This document shows positions 29,757 through 39,648 of a stretch of 64,000 nucleotides of DNA, in pieces; position 1 is the first letter of the stretch, and every line of letters starts with the position of its first letter. Origin of the DNA: Mesorhizobium huakuii (GTDB taxonomy: Bacteria > Pseudomonadota > Alphaproteobacteria > Rhizobiales > Rhizobiaceae); the NCBI RefSeq assembly GCF_014189455.1, contig NZ_CP050296.1:6754001-6818000 (forward strand), in the 5' to 3' direction. The position numbers and the translations under genes were made by a program. The notes beneath the pieces are model-generated. The model saw only the letters and a list, made by a program, of their open reading frames with translations. It did not search any database and was not told where the DNA came from.

Positions 29757-31132
29757 TCAGTGATCGGCGCCAGCCGCCTTCTTCTTCGCCGCCGCGCCGA
29801 GGCAAAACGCTCGCGCAATTCCTTGCCCTTGCCGGGGATCGTCTTCTGGCGGGCCCGGCCGAAGGCCAGCGCATCGTCGGGCACGCTTTCGGTGATGACG
29901 CTGCCGGACGCGATGTAGCCGCCCTTGCCGATCGAGACCGGGGCCACCAGCGAGGAATTCGAGCCGACAAAGGCGCCCTCGCCGATGTCGGTGAAGAATT
30001 TCGAATAGCCGTCATAATTGCAGGTGATGGTGCCGGCGCCGATATTGGCGCCCGCGCCGACGCGGGCATCGCCGATATAGGTCAAATGGTTGACCTTGGC
30101 GCCCTCCTCGACAACAGCCTGCTTGACCTCGCAGAAATTGCCGACCTTCGCCTTGTTCCGGAGATCGGCGCCTGGCCGCAGCCGCGCGAACGGCCCGACA
30201 TCGCAATTCGATGCAATGGTAGCGCCTTCGATATGGCTGAAGGCATGGATCTTGGCGCCGCCGGCGATCTTCACGCCCGGGCCGAACCAGACATTCGGCT
30301 CGACAATGGTGTCGGCGCCGATCTCGGTGTCGTGCGAGAAATAGACGGTCTCCGGCGCGAGTAGCGTCACGCCCGACAGCATCGCCTCCTGACGGCGGCG
30401 TGCCTGCCAGATGCCTTCGGCCTGCGCCAGCTCGGCGCGGTTGTTGATGCCGAGCGCATTCTCGAAGCTGGCCTCGGTGGCGACGACGTCGAGACCTTGC
30501 GCGCCGGCGATCTCGACGATGTCGGTCAGATAGTACTCGCCCTTGGCATTCTTGTTGCCGACCGCGTCGAGCAGCTTCAGCGCATGGGCGCCGGCCACCG
30601 CCATCATGCCGGCATTGCAGAAGCCGATCTTCTTCTCCGCCTCGGAGCAGTCCTTTTCCTCGCGGATGGCAATCAGCTTGCCGCCTTTTTCGACCAGCCG
30701 GCCATAGCCGTTTGGAAGAGGCGGGCGGAAGCCGATCACAGCGACGGCCGCACCTTCGGCGAGTTTCAGCCGAGCCAGGTTCAGCGCTTCCGCATCGATC
30801 AGCGGCGTGTCGCCGAACATCACCAGGATGTCGTCATAACCCCTTGATATCGCTTCACGTGCGGCAAGAACGGCATGCGCCGTACCCAGGCGCTCTTCCT
30901 GCACGAAAGTCTCGGCCTTGGGTGCGAACTTCGCCACCGCCTTGCGCATCTCTTCGGCGCCATGGCCGATGACGATCGCATCGCTGCTGGCACCGGCGGA
31001 GTCGGCCGCCTTCACGACATGGGCGACCATCGGCAGGCCTGCGATCTGGTGCAGCACCTTAGGCAGCGCGCTCTTCATGCGCGTGCCTTCGCCGGCGGCG
31101 AGGATGACGGACAGGCAGGATCTCTGGCTCAT
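29757..31132 (-). CDS. glmU: Bifunctional GlmU (frameshift near C-terminus)
   Basis: Acetylates glucosamine 1-phosphate and then forms UDP-N-acetylglucosamine. The N-terminal uridylyltransferase motif [22 protein letters not shown] is followed by [10 protein letters not shown] and a C-terminal left-handed beta helix with hexapeptide repeats ([37 protein letters not shown]). Start chosen at 31132 ([16 protein letters not shown]). As given, the frame runs on to 29612 across the neighbouring gene; adding one base near 29797 gives the plausible end [12 protein letters not shown] at 29757 and 458 residues, the usual size. Together with nearby glmS it supplies cell-wall precursors. Confidence 0.94.
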
Positions 31133-31355
31133 AGGCGAACAACCATAGGAAAAGGGTTGGGAATCAAGACAGGATAGCAGCGGCGCCATGCTGCACCAAT
31201 GCGGTTAAATTCCGGTGAGGTGGTGAAGAGCAGCTGACTTTCAATCAGCGGGTCTTGGATATTGCAAAAGGTTTCGGGAGAAGTTTCTGCTGGCTGTCGT
31301 TGCTCTTGCTGCTTGGGATAGTGACGCCGGCATGTTCAGAAAGAGGACACTGTGA

Positions 31356-32486
31356 ATGTTGAGCCGTGACCTGCATGCTTTTGCCGCGTTTGTAATTTTT
31401 CTTTGCACATTGACCTGTCCGGGCATCGCCCAAGCCGATTATTCCACCCCACATGCCGAGGTGGTTTGCCAACCCGGCCACGACGTCGCGCTGGTTCGCT
31501 TTACAATGACAGTGGACGAAGAGCCAATCGTCTACCGTCAACTGCCGGCCAGCGCCGACCAAGGGTTATCGGTGACGCCTACCCTCGGCCAATCGAATTG
31601 CACCATGGCCAATGGCTGGACAATCCGCCTTCGCGACGGGCAGGAGCAAGCCTTTGGCTATGGCATGGGCGGCGGCGATCCGCCGGCCTTCTTCAGCCTC
31701 TGGATTGCAAAGCGAAAGATTCTATCGCGCAGACAATGGAAGCCCGGCTACGGTGCGGACGAGGACCCTTGGCTGATCGGAATCGTTATTCGGCCGGATC
31801 GACTGAGCTATTGCAGTGTCGCCGCCAGCGACAAGGCGCCCGAAAAAGGGGAAATTACCTGTAAGGACGAGCCATTTCAGCTCAATCGCCACAAGGTCGA
31901 TCACATCGAATATGCGGCGCCGGGGAGCCGGCCACCAATTGGCACCATATTGTTGGAGCGCGGGACCACCGAGCCGCGTCTCTGCCGAAAATTGCTGCGC
32001 CTTCGGCCAAAAGGATTTCAAAGTGTCAGCACCACCATCAACGACACCGCCAACGTCTTCCCTGTGGAGACCGCAGGACAAGATCTCAATGTTGCAACGA
32101 TCGAGGTGTCGCCCGGCGTGCTTCGCAAGCTTGTTCGTTGGAGCGGGACCAATCATTATTTCGACGGCGACCTTATGCTGCTGGCGCCGGTCACAGCCGA
32201 CCCTTCAAGAATTCTGAAAGAGAGCATGCTCGATGACGATGGGGACACGTTCTCGGCGGACAAACTGCCATTGGGATGGAGCGTCATAGCCGGACACATG
32301 CCAGGGCTCTATCCGGGTGTGAGCTGGCGCTATGTCCACTTCGATACGCAGCGGATCGACGGAGAGCTCTATTTGCTGGCTCAGCCAACCGGTTGGCAAG
32401 AGCGACCGACCGCTATCCTCATCCAGCCACTCGCCGACGGGTTCAAAAGCGTCTGCATCTTCCAACGTGTCGAACCTCACTTTTGA
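31356..32486 (+). CDS. Predicted secreted protein of unknown function
   Basis: 376 residues with a good signal peptide (LHAFAAFVIFLCTLTCPGIAQA, cleavage near residue 27) and AGAGGA upstream of the ATG. The mature part contains several Cys residues in pairs (CQPGH, NCTMANG, YCSVAASDKAPEKGEITC) and a mixed, beta-rich look, consistent with a disulphide-bonded periplasmic protein. I do not recognise the family. It converges with ccdA, a thiol-redox gene, about 28 bases away. Confidence 0.7.
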   Translation: MLSRDLHAFAAFVIFLCTLTCPGIAQADYSTPHAEVVCQPGHDVALVRFTMTVDEEPIVYRQLPASADQGLSVTPTLGQSNCTMANGWTIRLRDGQEQAFGYGMGGGDPPAFFSLWIAKRKILSRRQWKPGYGADEDPWLIGIVIRPDRLSYCSVAASDKAPEKGEITCKDEPFQLNRHKVDHIEYAAPGSRPPIGTILLERGTTEPRLCRKLLRLRPKGFQSVSTTINDTANVFPVETAGQDLNVATIEVSPGVLRKLVRWSGTNHYFDGDLMLLAPVTADPSRILKESMLDDDGDTFSADKLPLGWSVIAGHMPGLYPGVSWRYVHFDTQRIDGELYLLAQPTGWQERPTAILIQPLADGFKSVCIFQRVEPHF

Positions 32487-32513
32487 CGGCAGTCAAAAGC
32501 GTGCGGCGGATCG

Positions 32514-33260
32514 CTATCCCAGCCGCCCCAGCACCGGGAAATTCTCCAGCAGCCAGTAGGACACGGCCTGCACGCCGCCGGTGAGGAAAAACACACCGGC
32601 GACCACCAGCAGCGCGCCGATCGCCTTTTCGACACGGCCGAGATGGACGCGAAATTTGCCGAGGAAGCGCATGAAGGCGCCGGAAAACAGCGCTGCGATC
32701 AGGAAGGGGATGCCAAGTCCGAGCGAATAGGCGGCGAGCAGGAGCGCGCCCTCGCCCACGGTTTCGCGCCCACCAGCCAGCGTCAGGATCGGCCCCAGCA
32801 CCGGGCCAATGCACGGCGTCCAGCCGAAGGCGAAGGCCAGCCCCATGACATAGGCGGCGACGGCACTGGCCGGCTTGCCCTGCGACTGGAAGCGCGCCTC
32901 GCGCGACAACAGCGGAATGCGCAATATGCCGAGGAAATTCAGGCCCATCAGGATGATCAACACGCCGGCGGCCATCGCCAGCGGCTCCTGCCAGACACGC
33001 AGCAGCCGGCCGATGGTCGAAGCGCCGGCGCCGAGCGCGACGAACACCGTCGAGAAGCCGAGCACGAAGGCGATCGAGGAATAAAGCAGCGCACCACGCG
33101 TACCTTCCCGAGCTGTCACACCCGCATTGCCGCGAAAATCGTCGACCGACACGCCTGCCATGTAGCAGAGATAGGGCGGCACCAGCGGCAGCACGCAAGG
33201 CGACAGGAACGAGATGGCCCCCGCCCCGACCGCGCTGACATAGCCGATGTCCAATGCCAT
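32514..33260 (-). CDS. ccdA: Cytochrome c biogenesis protein CcdA
   Basis: 248 residues, six predicted membrane helices, start at 33260 (MALDIGYVSAVGAGAISFLSP). The two Cys that transfer electrons across the inner membrane are visible in FLSPCVLPLVPPYL and FGWTPCIGPVLGPIL, each in the CcdA/DsbD Pro-rich context. It reduces periplasmic thiols for haem attachment to cytochrome c. A longer frame upstream is possible but its start lacks a ribosome site and overlaps the promoter of the divergent gene. Confidence 0.93.
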   Translation of the reverse strand: MALDIGYVSAVGAGAISFLSPCVLPLVPPYLCYMAGVSVDDFRGNAGVTAREGTRGALLYSSIAFVLGFSTVFVALGAGASTIGRLLRVWQEPLAMAAGVLIILMGLNFLGILRIPLLSREARFQSQGKPASAVAAYVMGLAFAFGWTPCIGPVLGPILTLAGGRETVGEGALLLAAYSLGLGIPFLIAALFSGAFMRFLGKFRVHLGRVEKAIGALLVVAGVFFLTGGVQAVSYWLLENFPVLGRLG

Positions 33261-33439
33261 TCCAAAACTCCAACTGCTCCCGGGCGGATATAGCGACGGC
33301 CAGGCCTGTCTGCCAATCACCATTGTGTGGAAAGTCATCGCCGCATGCGTAGATCGGGACGAAAGCGCCGGCATGGGACGTTGTAATAAAGAGGCCGCGA
33401 TTTCCCGCGCGTCTCCAAATATCAGCCAGGGAGATTTCC

Positions 33440-33817
33440 ATGAAAACCATAACAATAGGGCTGGCAGCACTTCTGCTTAGCACCGCAGCATCCTTCGCCG
33501 CCGAAGCGTGGAAGGAAGCCGATGTCGGAGGCACCAAGATCTACACCGATGCCAAGGGCATGACGCTTTACACCTACGACAAGGACGAGAAGGGCAAGTC
33601 GAACTGCTACGACAAATGCGCCGCCAACTGGCCACCGCTGAAGGCCGAGGCCGGCGCGAAGACTTCCGAAGGATGGACAATCGTCGACCGTACCGACGGC
33701 ACCAAGATGTGGGCCTATGACGGAAAGCCGCTTTACACATTCATCAAGGACAAGAAAGCCGGAGATGTGAGCGGTGATGGCGTCGCAGGCGTCTGGCATA
33801 CCGCCAAAGCCGACTGA
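33440..33817 (+). CDS. Secreted repeat protein of the COG4315 family
   Basis: 125 residues with a signal peptide (MKTITIGLAALLLSTAASFAAEA) and GGGAG upstream. Two related units, KGMTLYTYDKDEKGKSNCYDKCAANWPPL and GKPLYTFIKDKKAGDVSGDGV, mark the COG4315 'secreted repeat' family of small periplasmic or lipoprotein-like proteins of unknown function. Divergent from ccdA by about 180 bases. Cys58/62 (CYDKC) could form a disulphide. Confidence 0.85.
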   Translation: MKTITIGLAALLLSTAASFAAEAWKEADVGGTKIYTDAKGMTLYTYDKDEKGKSNCYDKCAANWPPLKAEAGAKTSEGWTIVDRTDGTKMWAYDGKPLYTFIKDKKAGDVSGDGVAGVWHTAKAD

Positions 33818-34188
33818 ACCCTCATGCCATATCCCGCTCGCTGGCGGGATATGGACTGGTCGCCGGACATCCTTCCTCGATCCGGCGGCCAGCTTGTTTG
33901 TGAACCGTAGCGCCCACGCCTCGGTGCGGCATTGCGGCGGATTCTTCCTCGGTTCGATGCAAACATGAAACCGAGCCATTGCAGCCGACTCGGGACCGCC
34001 ATCTCTCCAAGCCAAAATCTGTGATTTTCTCCATACACTCTTAGAGTGTATTGCTGCGGACAGCTCCGCAATTTGGGCGCTTCCCCTTGACCGGATGCAA
34101 AAGCGCGGCCATGTGAGCGGCAAATAGAACGAGATTTCGTCGCGCGCAGCGGAATTCTTCTGCCGCACCACAGCTGATATGAGACCTC
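33818..34188. other. Intergenic region with two hairpins upstream of topA
   Basis: About 370 bases. A hairpin (CCATATCCCGC...GCGGGATATGG) at 33827-33854 directly after the COG4315 gene may end its transcript, though no long T-tract follows. At 34033-34051 lies a perfect odd palindrome (9-base arms around one base). The rest shows no supported gene. Confidence 0.6.
34033..34051. promoter_or_regulatory. Palindromic operator candidate upstream of topA
   Basis: ATACACTCT-T-AGAGTGTAT, exact 9-base arms about one central base, 138 bases before the topA ATG. Size and symmetry are typical for a homodimeric repressor site; the cognate regulator is unknown and none is encoded nearby. Confidence 0.45.
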
Positions 34189-36810
34189 ATGGACGTCGTC
34201 GTCGTCGAATCGCCGGCCAAGGCGAAGACAATCAACAAATACCTCGGCAGGAACTACAAGGTTCTGGCCTCGTTCGGCCATGTCCGCGATTTGCCGGCCA
34301 AGGACGGATCGGTGCGTCCGGATGAGGATTTTGCCATGTCCTGGGCGGTCGACACCGCCTCGGGCAAGCGCCTCGCCGACATCGCCAAGGCGGTCAAGGA
34401 TGCCGACGGCCTGATCCTCGCCACCGACCCGGATCGCGAAGGCGAAGCCATCTCCTGGCACGTGCTGGAAGTGCTGAAGCAGAAGCGCGCGCTGAAGGAC
34501 AAGACGGTCAGCCGCGTCGTCTTCAACGCCATCACCAAGTCGTCGGTGCTGGAAGCGATGGCCAATCCGCGCCAGATCGATGCGCCGCTGGTCGATGCAT
34601 ACCTTGCCCGCCGGGCGCTCGACTATCTCGTCGGCTTCACGCTGTCGCCGGTGCTGTGGCGCAAATTGCCTGGCGCCCGGTCCGCCGGCCGCGTCCAGTC
34701 GGTAGCGCTGCGCCTGGTCTGCGACCGCGAATCCGAGATCGAACGCTTCATCCGCGAGGAATATTGGCAGATCGCCGCCCTCCTCGGCACGCCGCGCAAC
34801 GAGACTTTCGAAGCGCGGCTGACCGCCTTCGAGCGCAAGAAGCTGCAAAAGCTCGACATTGCCAACAAGGCGCAAGCCGACGATATCAAGGGAATGCTCG
34901 AGGGCGCGACCTTCAAGGCGCTGTCCGTCGAAGCCAAACCGACCAAGCGCAATCCCGGCCCGCCCTTCACCACCTCGACGCTGCAGCAGGCGGCCTCATC
35001 GGGCCTCGGTTTTTCGGCCACCCGCACCATGCAAGTGGCGCAGCGGCTCTATGAAGGCATGGAGATCGGCGGCGAGACCACCGGCCTGATCACCTATATG
35101 CGAACCGATGGCGTGCAGATGGCGCCCGAGGCGATCTCGGGTGCCCGCGACGCCATCGCCAAGGAATTCGGCCCGAAATATCTGCCAGAAAAGCCGCGCC
35201 AGTACACCGCCAAGGCCAAGAACGCCCAGGAAGCGCACGAGGCCATTCGCCCGACGGATTTCATGCGCACCCCGGCATCGGTTCGGCAATATCTCGATTC
35301 CGACCAGATGCGGCTCTATGAGCTGATCTGGAAGCGCGCCATCGCCAGCCAGATGCAGCCGGCCGAGATCGAGCGCACCACCGTCGAGATCGAGGCGGTG
35401 AACGGCGCCCGCACCGCGGAGCTTCGCGCTGTCGGTTCGGTCGTTCGCTTCGACGGCTTCATCGCCGCCTACACCGACCAGAAGGACGATGACGCGGAAG
35501 ACGAGGAAAACCGTCGTCTGCCCGAAATCCGCGCCGGCGAGCAGCTTGCCCGCCAGGCGATCAACGCAACGCAGCACACGACCGAGCCGCCGCCGCGCTA
35601 TTCCGAGGCGACGCTGATCAAGAAGCTGGAAGAGCTCGGCATTGGCCGCCCGTCGACCTATACGGCGATCCTGAAGACGCTCGAGGATCGCGACTATGTC
35701 ACGATCGATAAGCGCCGGCTGGTGCCGCAGGCCAAGGGCCGCCTGCTGTCGGCCTTCCTGGAAAGCTTCTTCGAACGTTACGTCGAATATGACTTCACCG
35801 CATCGCTCGAGGAAAAGCTCGACGAGATCTCCGACGGCAAGCTCGCTTGGAAGGACGTGCTGCGCGACTTCTGGAAGGATTTTTCGGGTGCGGTCGCGGA
35901 CATCAAGGAGTTGCGCGTCACCGACGTGCTCGACGCGCTGAACGAGGAACTGGCACCGCTGGTGTTCCCCACAAGGGAAGACGGTTCGAACCCGCGCATC
36001 TGCCCGAAATGCGGCACCGGCAATCTGTCGCTGAAGCTCGGCAAGTTCGGCGCTTTCGTCGGCTGCTCGAACTATCCGGAATGCTCCTTCACACGCCAGC
36101 TCGGCGACGCTGCCAATCCGAATGGCGAGAATGGCGGCGGCGACGAGGGCACCAAGGTGCTTGGTAAGGACCCTTATACGGCCGAGGAAATCACGCTGCG
36201 CTCAGGCCGCTTCGGCCCCTACCTTCAGCGCGGTGACGGCAAGGAGGCCAAGCGTTCGAGCCTGCCCAAGGGCTGGACGCCTGAATCCATCGATCACGAG
36301 AAGGCGCTGGCGTTGCTGGCGCTGCCACGCGATATCGGCAAGCATCCGGAAACGTCCAAGATGATCTCGGCCGGGCTCGGCCGCTACGGGCCGTTCGTGC
36401 TGCATGATGGCACCTACGCCAATCTCGACAGCATCGAGGATGTGTTCTCGATCGGCCTCAACCGCGCGGTCACGGTGATTGCCGAGAAGCAGTCGAAGGG
36501 CAAGAACGGCCGCAACGGTGGCACTGCAGCTGCGCTCAAGGAACTTGGCGACCATCCGGATGGCGGCGGCAAGATCGTCGTGCGCGACGGCAAATACGGG
36601 CCTTATGTCAATTTCGGCAAGGTCAATGCCACGCTGCCCAAGGGCAAGGATCCGCAATCGGTGACCATCGAGGATGCGCTGGCGCTGATTGCCGAGAAGG
36701 AAGCCAAGGGCGGCGGCGGCAAGAAGCCGTTCCGCAAGGCGGCAGCGGCCAAAGCGCCGGCAACCAAGAAAACAGCGGCCAGAAAGCCGGCCGCGAAGAA
36801 AAAAGGGTAG
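34189..36810 (+). CDS. topA: DNA topoisomerase I
   Basis: 873 residues. Toprim domain (MDVVVVESPAKAKTINKYLG, ATDPDREGEAISWH), the active-site Tyr near residue 303 in GLITYMRTDG, GIGRPSTYTAILKTLEDRDYV, and C-terminal zinc ribbon (ICPKCGTGNLSLKLGKFGAF, with a second Cys pair in FVGCSNYPECSF). Two further zinc-less topoisomerase C-terminal repeats (LRSGRFGPYLQRGDG and VRDGKYGPYVNFGK) precede a Lys/Ala-rich tail (KAPATKKTAARKPAAKKKG) that probably binds DNA. It relaxes negative supercoils. rnr follows after 6 bases. Confidence 0.97.
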   Translation: MDVVVVESPAKAKTINKYLGRNYKVLASFGHVRDLPAKDGSVRPDEDFAMSWAVDTASGKRLADIAKAVKDADGLILATDPDREGEAISWHVLEVLKQKRALKDKTVSRVVFNAITKSSVLEAMANPRQIDAPLVDAYLARRALDYLVGFTLSPVLWRKLPGARSAGRVQSVALRLVCDRESEIERFIREEYWQIAALLGTPRNETFEARLTAFERKKLQKLDIANKAQADDIKGMLEGATFKALSVEAKPTKRNPGPPFTTSTLQQAASSGLGFSATRTMQVAQRLYEGMEIGGETTGLITYMRTDGVQMAPEAISGARDAIAKEFGPKYLPEKPRQYTAKAKNAQEAHEAIRPTDFMRTPASVRQYLDSDQMRLYELIWKRAIASQMQPAEIERTTVEIEAVNGARTAELRAVGSVVRFDGFIAAYTDQKDDDAEDEENRRLPEIRAGEQLARQAINATQHTTEPPPRYSEATLIKKLEELGIGRPSTYTAILKTLEDRDYVTIDKRRLVPQAKGRLLSAFLESFFERYVEYDFTASLEEKLDEISDGKLAWKDVLRDFWKDFSGAVADIKELRVTDVLDALNEELAPLVFPTREDGSNPRICPKCGTGNLSLKLGKFGAFVGCSNYPECSFTRQLGDAANPNGENGGGDEGTKVLGKDPYTAEEITLRSGRFGPYLQRGDGKEAKRSSLPKGWTPESIDHEKALALLALPRDIGKHPETSKMISAGLGRYGPFVLHDGTYANLDSIEDVFSIGLNRAVTVIAEKQSKGKNGRNGGTAAALKELGDHPDGGGKIVVRDGKYGPYVNFGKVNATLPKGKDPQSVTIEDALALIAEKEAKGGGGKKPFRKAAAAKAPATKKTAARKPAAKKKG

Positions 36811-36816
36811 GACGGC

Positions 36817-39123
36817 GTGGCGCGCAGGATCACCGGACGAAGCCACGGCGATCCGCGCACCGCCGACACGAGAGCCAAGGTCAAGGACGACTACAGGCCC
36901 TCGCGCGACGAAATCCTGCGCTACATCGCCGAAAATCCCGATCGTGCCGGAAAGCGCGACATCGCCAAGGCGTTCGCGCTGCGCGGCGATGACCGCATCT
37001 GGCTGAAGGACATTCTGCGCGACCTGCAGGATGAAGGCGTGCTCACCAAGGAGCGCAAGCGGCTGACCCGCGTCGGCGCCCTGCCCCACGTCGCCGTGCT
37101 CGACATTTTTGGCCGCGACGGCGACGGTGTCTTGCTAGCGCATCCGGCCGAGTCCGTGGGCACGGGCGAACCACCCGTCGTCTCGATCCGCGTGTCGCGC
37201 AGCGGCAATGGTCCAGCACCGGGCATCGGCGACCGCGTGCTGGCCAAGACCTTTCCGACCGATGATCCGTCCGGCCCTGCCTATACCGGGCGGGTGATGA
37301 AGATCTTCGAGAAGCGCACCGATGCCGTTCTCGGCGTCTTTCGTGTGCTGAAGGACGGCACATTCCGCATCGAGCCGGTGGAACGCCGCCAGCCCGAACT
37401 GATCGTCGACAAGGAATTCCAGAACGGGGCCAAGAACGGCGACCTGGTCGAGGTCGAGCCCGCGCGCGCCTCCGGCTATGGGCTGCCGCGCGCCAAGGTG
37501 CTCAACGTGCTGGGTTCGCTGACCAGCGAAAAGGCGGTCTCGATGATCGCCATCCACGCGCACGACATCCCGCACATCTTCCCGGCCGACGTCATCGCCG
37601 AATCCGAGGCCGTGAAGCCGGCAACGATGGATCATCGCGAGGACTGGCGCGACCTGCCGCTGGTCACCATCGATCCGGCCGACGCCAAGGACCATGACGA
37701 CGCCGTCTTCGCCACACCCGATCTCGACGAAAAGAACCCGGGCGGTGTGATCGCCACTGTCGCCATCGCCGATGTCGCCGCCTATGTCCGCTACGGCACG
37801 GCCCTCGACCGCGAAGCCTTGAAGCGCGGCAATTCGGTCTATTTCCCGGACCGCGTCGTGCCGATGCTGCCCGAACGCATCTCCAACGATCTCTGTTCGC
37901 TGCGTGAAGGCCAGGATCGCCCGGCGCTGGCGGTGCGCATGACCTTTTCAGCCGATGGCCACAAGATCAGGCACTCCTTCCACCGTGTGATGATGAAATC
38001 CGCGGCGAAGCTGGCCTACCCGCAGGCGCAGGCGGCGATCGACGGTGTGCCCGACGACAAGACCGGCCCGATCCTCGACACGGTGCTGAAGCCGCTTTGG
38101 GATGCCTATGCGATCCTCAAGCGCGGCCGCGCCGGCCGCCAGCCGCTCGAACTCGACCTGCCGGAGCGCAAAATCCTGCTCAAGCCGGACGGCACGGTCG
38201 ATCGCGTCATGCTGCCTGACCGGCTCGACGCCCACAAGCTCATCGAAGAATTCATGATCCAGGCCAATGTTGCCGCGGCTGAGACGCTGGAGGCGAAGAA
38301 GCAGGCGTTGGTCTACCGCGTCCACGATGCGCCGTCGCTTGCCAAGCAGGAATCGCTGCGCGAATTCCTGCAGACACTTGGCCTGTCGCTGGCGCGCGGC
38401 GCGCAGATGCGGCCTAGCCAATTCAACGGCATTCTGGAGCGCGTGCGCGGCGCCGACAATGAGGCGCTGGTCAACGAGGTGGTGCTGCGCTCGCAGAGCC
38501 AGGCCGAATACTCACCTGGAAATATTGGCCATTTCGGCCTCAACCTCAGACGCTACGCGCATTTCACCTCGCCGATCCGGCGTTACGCCGACCTGATCGT
38601 GCATCGCGGGCTTATTGCCGCACTCGGTCTCGGCCCGGGAGGACTGACGCAGGACGAAGCAGCTCGGCTCGAAGACGTTGCAATACTGATCTCCGGCACG
38701 GAACGGCGTGCCATGGCGGCCGAGCGCGATACGGTCGACCGGCTTATCGCCGCCTATCTCGCCGAGCGCATCGACGACCGCTTCGACGCCCGCATCTCCG
38801 GCGTCACCAAATCAGGACTATTTGTCCAATTGCCGCAATATGGCGCGGATGGTTTCATCCCGGTGTCAACTCTGGGCGGCGATTACTATATATACGACGA
38901 AACCGCCCGCTCCCTGTTTGGAGAACGCTCGGGCAAAGGCTACCAGCTCGCGGACCACGTCGAGGTCCGGCTCGTCGAGGTGGCCCCAATGGCCGGCGCG
39001 ATGCGCTTTGAGATGTTGACCGACCCGAAGCCCCTGCCAGGCTCCAGTAAGTCGTTTCACAAGGCTAAGGGCCGCGCTCGTGCGTCGCAATCGCGACCGG
39101 GTTCGCGCGGCAGGAGACGATGA
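36817..39123 (+). CDS. rnr: Ribonuclease R
   Basis: 768 residues starting at GTG 36817 (MARRITGRSHGDPRTADTR), six bases after topA. Winged-helix-like start, cold-shock domains, then the RNB catalytic domain with VTIDPADAKDHDDAVF (the Asp cluster binding Mg2+), NSVYFPDRVVPMLPE and HFTSPIRRYADLIVHR. A C-terminal S1 domain (RISGVTKSGLFVQLPQYGA) and a basic tail follow. It degrades structured RNA 3' to 5'. The stop overlaps the start of the DUF983 gene. Confidence 0.95.
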   Translation: MARRITGRSHGDPRTADTRAKVKDDYRPSRDEILRYIAENPDRAGKRDIAKAFALRGDDRIWLKDILRDLQDEGVLTKERKRLTRVGALPHVAVLDIFGRDGDGVLLAHPAESVGTGEPPVVSIRVSRSGNGPAPGIGDRVLAKTFPTDDPSGPAYTGRVMKIFEKRTDAVLGVFRVLKDGTFRIEPVERRQPELIVDKEFQNGAKNGDLVEVEPARASGYGLPRAKVLNVLGSLTSEKAVSMIAIHAHDIPHIFPADVIAESEAVKPATMDHREDWRDLPLVTIDPADAKDHDDAVFATPDLDEKNPGGVIATVAIADVAAYVRYGTALDREALKRGNSVYFPDRVVPMLPERISNDLCSLREGQDRPALAVRMTFSADGHKIRHSFHRVMMKSAAKLAYPQAQAAIDGVPDDKTGPILDTVLKPLWDAYAILKRGRAGRQPLELDLPERKILLKPDGTVDRVMLPDRLDAHKLIEEFMIQANVAAAETLEAKKQALVYRVHDAPSLAKQESLREFLQTLGLSLARGAQMRPSQFNGILERVRGADNEALVNEVVLRSQSQAEYSPGNIGHFGLNLRRYAHFTSPIRRYADLIVHRGLIAALGLGPGGLTQDEAARLEDVAILISGTERRAMAAERDTVDRLIAAYLAERIDDRFDARISGVTKSGLFVQLPQYGADGFIPVSTLGGDYYIYDETARSLFGERSGKGYQLADHVEVRLVEVAPMAGAMRFEMLTDPKPLPGSSKSFHKAKGRARASQSRPGSRGRRR

Positions 39124-39575
39124 TGCCAAAAGAATTAGGGATACAAGAACAGGTTTTCGGCGGCGAACATCACACGGGCCGGGTTGCCCGCCCCTTGTGG
39201 ACGGCGATGAAGCGCGGCCTGTTGGGCCGCTGCCCGAACTGCGGCGAAGGCAAGCTGTTCCGCGGCTTCACCAAGACTGTCGAGACCTGCAGCGTCTGTG
39301 GCGAGGAGATCCATCACCATCGCGCCGACGACCTGCCGGCCTATCTGGTCATCGTCATCGTCGGCCACATCGTTCTCGGTGCCTTCATGGGCGTGGAAGC
39401 GACGTCGACGCTGTCCACCTGGCAGCACATCGCCATCTGGGTGCCCTTGACCATCGTTTTGTCGGTCGCGCTGCTGCAGCCTGTCAAAGGCGCCGTCATC
39501 GGACTGCAATGGGCATTCTATATGCACGGATTCGGTGGCGAAAAGGATGGGGCGGAGTCCCACCACGGCGCCTGA
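39120..39575 (+). CDS. DUF983 family membrane protein
   Basis: 151 residues. Starts ATG 39120, four-base overlap with rnr. An N-terminal zinc-binding part (RGLLGRCPNCGEGKLF, TCSVCGEEIHHHRADD) is followed by two membrane helices (LVIVIVGHIVLGAFMG and IWVPLTIVLSVALLQPVKG). This is the DUF983 pattern; some members have been linked to cytochrome oxidase assembly regions, but the function is unknown. Confidence 0.88.
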   Translation: MMPKELGIQEQVFGGEHHTGRVARPLWTAMKRGLLGRCPNCGEGKLFRGFTKTVETCSVCGEEIHHHRADDLPAYLVIVIVGHIVLGAFMGVEATSTLSTWQHIAIWVPLTIVLSVALLQPVKGAVIGLQWAFYMHGFGGEKDGAESHHGA

Positions 39576-39648
39576 AGCGCTGCTGGCGCAACATACCGAC
39601 CGTGAAAGGCCACTTTCGTTTGCAAGAAGTTTCCGCTAGGTCCAGCGC

